64,000 nucleotides of DNA from Polycyclovorans algicola TG408. Its GTDB lineage: Bacteria > Pseudomonadota > Gammaproteobacteria > Nevskiales > Nevskiaceae. Positions 61,429 through 64,000 of the stretch are shown one piece after another. Where the stretch lies: positions 738,830 to 802,829 of the forward strand of contig NZ_JOMH01000001.1 of assembly GCF_000711245.1 (NCBI RefSeq), read 5' to 3'. The notes beneath the pieces were generated by a model. The model was not told the origin of the DNA and did no database searches. It saw nothing but the letters and a program-made list of their open reading frames with translations. Position numbers and translations under genes: made by a program. Every line of letters begins with the position of its first letter. The first letter of the stretch is position 1.

Positions 61429-62693
61429 ACGCACCTTCGAATCAGAACTTTGATCGCCTGATCGCCTGGCCGGACACTGAGCAGATGCGGGTTCCTTATC
61501 AGGTCTTCACCGATCCGCGAATCTTCGACAGTGAGCAGGAACGCATCTTCCGCGGGCCTCACTGGAGTTTCTTGGCGCTCGAAGCGGAGTTGCCGGAACC
61601 GAAGGACTTCAAGGCGACGTATCTCGGCGACACGCCTGTCGTCGTGACCCGCGACGGCGGCGGCGTCATTCGTGGGTGGGTCAACCGCTGCGCGCACCGG
61701 GGCGCGATGGTCTGCCGCGATCGGAGAGGCAAGTCCGATGCTTTCACCTGCGTTTATCACCAATGGTCCTACGATGCCGAAGGCAAGCTGCTCGGCGTGC
61801 CTTTCCGTCGCGGGCTAGGCGGTGAGGGCGGCATGCCCGCGAGTTTCGACATGAAGGCGCACGGTCTTCAGCAGCTGCGCGTGGCGACGTACCGCGGTCT
61901 GATCTTCGCGAGCTTCGCTGGCGAGAGCGAAGTTGAACCACTGGAGACCTACCTCGGCGCCGAGGTTTGCGCGATGCTGGACCGCATCTTCAGCCGCCCC
62001 ATCGAATTGCTCGGTGACGAACGCCAGGTCATGCACGGCAACTGGAAGCTCTATTCCGAGAACACGCGGGATGCATATCACGGCAGCCTGTTGCACCTGT
62101 TTCACGCGACGTTTGGATTGTACCGCTCGACGCAGAAGGGTAGCTGCCGGATGGACGCTCAGGGTCGACACTCGCTGCTGACGGCAACCAAGACAGAGAC
62201 CAAGGACCAGGCGGCGACCGGCGGTCTGCGCACCTACCAGGAAGGACAATTCTCGCTTGAAGATCCGTCACTGCTGGCGGGCACACCCGATTTTACGGAC
62301 GGGATATCGCTGGCGATCCTGGCGATTTTCCCCAATCTGGTCGTGCATCAGATCGCGAACTCGCTGGCGGTGCGTCACATCCTGCCGCAGTCGGCCGACA
62401 AGATGGAATTGGTCTGGACCTATTTCGGCTATTCGGACGACAGCCCGGAGGCACGCGGCTCCCGACTCAAGCAGATGAACCTGGTCGGCCCCGGCGGGCT
62501 GATCTCGCTGGAAGACGGCGAGGCTGTGGAGCTCGTGCAGCAGGCCATCGTGCGCGATGGCGACGCCACGTCCTACATCGCGATGGGCGGGCGCAAGGGC
62601 GAGCCTCAAGAAAATCTGGTTAACGAGGCACCCATCATCAGCTACTGGGATTACTACCGACGCGCCATGAAGCTGGCGTCATCGACACCCTAG
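61425..62693 (+). CDS. Ring-hydroxylating dioxygenase, Rieske alpha subunit (NagG/AndAc-like)
   Basis: 422 residues. The Rieske ligands are C89, H91, C109 and H112, and the non-haem iron is bound by D216-facing N213, H219 and H224 in ENTRDAYHGSLLHLFH. Length, the GGMP segment and SLAVRHILPQSADKMELVW recall salicylate 5-hydroxylase (NagG) and anthranilate dioxygenase (AndAc). It adds oxygen to an aromatic acid. The ferredoxin and reductase partners are not in this window and may lie downstream or elsewhere. The specific substrate is inferred only. Confidence 0.9.
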   Translation: MNAPSNQNFDRLIAWPDTEQMRVPYQVFTDPRIFDSEQERIFRGPHWSFLALEAELPEPKDFKATYLGDTPVVVTRDGGGVIRGWVNRCAHRGAMVCRDRRGKSDAFTCVYHQWSYDAEGKLLGVPFRRGLGGEGGMPASFDMKAHGLQQLRVATYRGLIFASFAGESEVEPLETYLGAEVCAMLDRIFSRPIELLGDERQVMHGNWKLYSENTRDAYHGSLLHLFHATFGLYRSTQKGSCRMDAQGRHSLLTATKTETKDQAATGGLRTYQEGQFSLEDPSLLAGTPDFTDGISLAILAIFPNLVVHQIANSLAVRHILPQSADKMELVWTYFGYSDDSPEARGSRLKQMNLVGPGGLISLEDGEAVELVQQAIVRDGDATSYIAMGGRKGEPQENLVNEAPIISYWDYYRRAMKLASSTP

Positions 62694-62735
62694 TCGGGCG
62701 TCATAACAAACCGAAACACTGCGAGGAGATCAAAA

Positions 62736-64000
62736 ATGGGCAAAGCAGAACCGACACACACTTCAACCCTGTACCAGGCCGAGTACGGTCATTTCATCAA
62801 TGGCAAGTGGGAGGGCAGTGCGAGCGGCGAAAAGATCGGACTCTATAACCCGGCCACGGGTGCCCTGCTGTCCAGCATCCAGTCCGGCAACGCGGCCGAC
62901 GCCGTGCGCGCAGTGGAGGCAGCATCCGCTGCATTTCCCTCGTGGAAACAGAGCCGACCCCAGCAGCGTCAGGAAATCCTGTTCGAGATGGCGCGCAGAA
63001 TGCGGGCGCGCATCCAGGACTATGCGATGCTGGAGTCGCTCAACAACGGCAAGCCGTTGATGGAGGCGATGCACTTCGATCTCCCCATGGCGATCGAGCA
63101 GTTCGAGATGTTTGCGGGTTCGGCGTTTCACCTGCACGGAGAATCCATCAGCACCCCCACGGCGCTGGGCATTGTGCACCGCGAGCCACTGGGTGTGTGT
63201 GCACAGATTATTCCGTGGAATGTGCCCCTGATCATGATGGCGGCCAAGATCGCACCGGCGCTTGCGGCGGGAAACACCATCGTGCTCAAGCCCTCAGAGA
63301 TCGTCTGCCTGGGTGTGATGGAATTCTTCAAGCAGATGGCGGACATCATTCCGCCGGGCGTGGTCAACGTCATCACCGGCTATGGCCCCAACATCGGCGA
63401 GGCCCTGGTCACGCATCCGAAGGTGCGCAAAGTTGCGTTCACCGGATCGCGTCCGACAGCGCAGAAACTGATCCAGTACGCCTCGGTCAACGTGATTCCT
63501 CAGACTATGGAACTGGGCGGCAAGTCGGCGAACATTGTCTGCGAAGACGCTGATCTCGATGCTGCGGCAGAAGGCGCCGCGATGTCGGTGGTATTGAACA
63601 AGGGAGAGGTCTGCCTGGCCGGCAGTCGCGTGTTTGTACACGAGAAGATCAAGGACGCGTTCCTGGAAAAGTTTCAGGCCAATCTACGAAAGGTCAAGCT
63701 CGGTGATCCCACCGACCCGACGACGCAGATGGGGCCGCAGGCCTCGAAGATGCAGCTCGACAAGATCAGCAGCTATCTGGAATTGGGTCCCAAGGAAGGC
63801 GCAACCCTGCTCATGGGCGGCAAGGCGGCGAAGGTTTCCGGATTCGACAAGGGCTATTTCATCGAGCCAACAATCTTCACCGATGTGAAGAACAACATGC
63901 GCATTGCGCAGGAAGAAATCTTCGGGCCGGTGTCCACGGTGATTACCTGGAAGGACGACGAGGAAGTCGTGCGCATGGCCAACGACACCACATACGGGCT
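62736..64000 (+). CDS. Aldehyde dehydrogenase, cut by window end
   Basis: About 421 residues are visible from ATG 62736 (MGKAEPTHTSTLYQAEYGHF), with GAGGAG 7 bases upstream. IIPWNVPLIMMAAKIAPALA is the NAD motif, MELGGKSANIV carries the catalytic Glu, and NKGEVCLAGSR the catalytic Cys. EEIFGPVSTVITW is the end visible here. It is probably an aryl- or semialdehyde dehydrogenase in the aromatic unit. The C-terminus lies past base 64000. Confidence 0.92.
   Translation, partial: MGKAEPTHTSTLYQAEYGHFINGKWEGSASGEKIGLYNPATGALLSSIQSGNAADAVRAVEAASAAFPSWKQSRPQQRQEILFEMARRMRARIQDYAMLESLNNGKPLMEAMHFDLPMAIEQFEMFAGSAFHLHGESISTPTALGIVHREPLGVCAQIIPWNVPLIMMAAKIAPALAAGNTIVLKPSEIVCLGVMEFFKQMADIIPPGVVNVITGYGPNIGEALVTHPKVRKVAFTGSRPTAQKLIQYASVNVIPQTMELGGKSANIVCEDADLDAAAEGAAMSVVLNKGEVCLAGSRVFVHEKIKDAFLEKFQANLRKVKLGDPTDPTTQMGPQASKMQLDKISSYLELGPKEGATLLMGGKAAKVSGFDKGYFIEPTIFTDVKNNMRIAQEEIFGPVSTVITWKDDEEVVRMANDTTYG

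Overview
The window is about 63-64% GC by eye, gene-dense and bacterial. Gene content suggests a hydrocarbon- or lipid-degrading gammaproteobacterium, perhaps of the Nevskiales/Solimonadaceae type. The support is three AlkB/XylM-type membrane hydroxylases, several acyl-CoA ligases, acyl-CoA dehydrogenases and SDRs, a wax-ester/triacylglycerol synthase, and DUF1329/DUF1302 cell-envelope genes. The taxonomic guess is inference. I saw no rRNA or tRNA genes and no CRISPR array.

Layout. (1) 1-14092, minus strand: a catabolic series read from right to left. It holds an AMP-binding ligase, a quinone-oxidoreductase-like MDR with a small AbrB-like partner, a MarR regulator, an acyl-CoA dehydrogenase, an SDR, an enoyl-CoA hydratase with an in-frame stop, an aminoglycoside-phosphotransferase-like protein carrying an in-frame repeat insertion, a DUF7064-like protein, a second SDR, an AlkB-type hydroxylase, an acyl-CoA ligase and a molybdopterin oxidoreductase cut by the window edge. 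(2) 14181-15106: two tandem paralogous secreted hydrophobic proteins. (3) 15479-22957, plus strand: a compact neutral-lipid operon (alpha/beta hydrolase, PlsB-like GPAT, HAD-PlsC fusion, GpsA, WS/DGAT, monoglyceride-lipase-like hydrolase). (4) 23019-36542: more catabolic genes, including a DUF7064-like protein, SDRs, an IS110-family insertion sequence beside REP palindromes, a GntR regulator, a CrtI-like oxidoreductase, an aldehyde dehydrogenase, a MITE-like element that supplies a stop codon, an acyl-CoA dehydrogenase, a second AlkB-type hydroxylase, an enoyl-CoA hydratase and a second acyl-CoA ligase.

(5) 37105-45764, plus strand: an envelope operon of DUF1329 (Tat signal), a YCF48-like protein, DUF1302, a second DUF1329 (Tat signal) and an RND/MMPL exporter. 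(6) 45871-50050, minus strand: an ECF sigma factor, an anti-sigma factor, a lipoprotein, a secreted protein and a decayed outer-membrane gene. (7) 50260-55781: a XylA-like ferredoxin reductase, a XylB-like alcohol dehydrogenase, a small membrane protein, a third AlkB/XylM-type hydroxylase with a small upstream ORF, and a MerR regulator. (8) 55818-64000: an aldolase-II protein, a broken FadL-like porin, then an aromatic-degradation operon (GlcG-like, acetaldehyde dehydrogenase, 4-hydroxy-2-oxovalerate aldolase, NagG/AndAc-type Rieske oxygenase beta and alpha, and an aldehyde dehydrogenase cut by the window end).

The genes fit together as uptake and envelope handling of a hydrophobic compound, terminal hydroxylation, oxidation to an acid, CoA activation, beta-oxidation-like shortening, and storage of surplus acyl groups as neutral lipid. 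A dyad with consensus GTATGG-NN-CC(A/G)TAC lies in five promoter regions across these blocks, with a sixth degenerate copy, and suggests one regulator controls them together. That regulator was not identified in the window.
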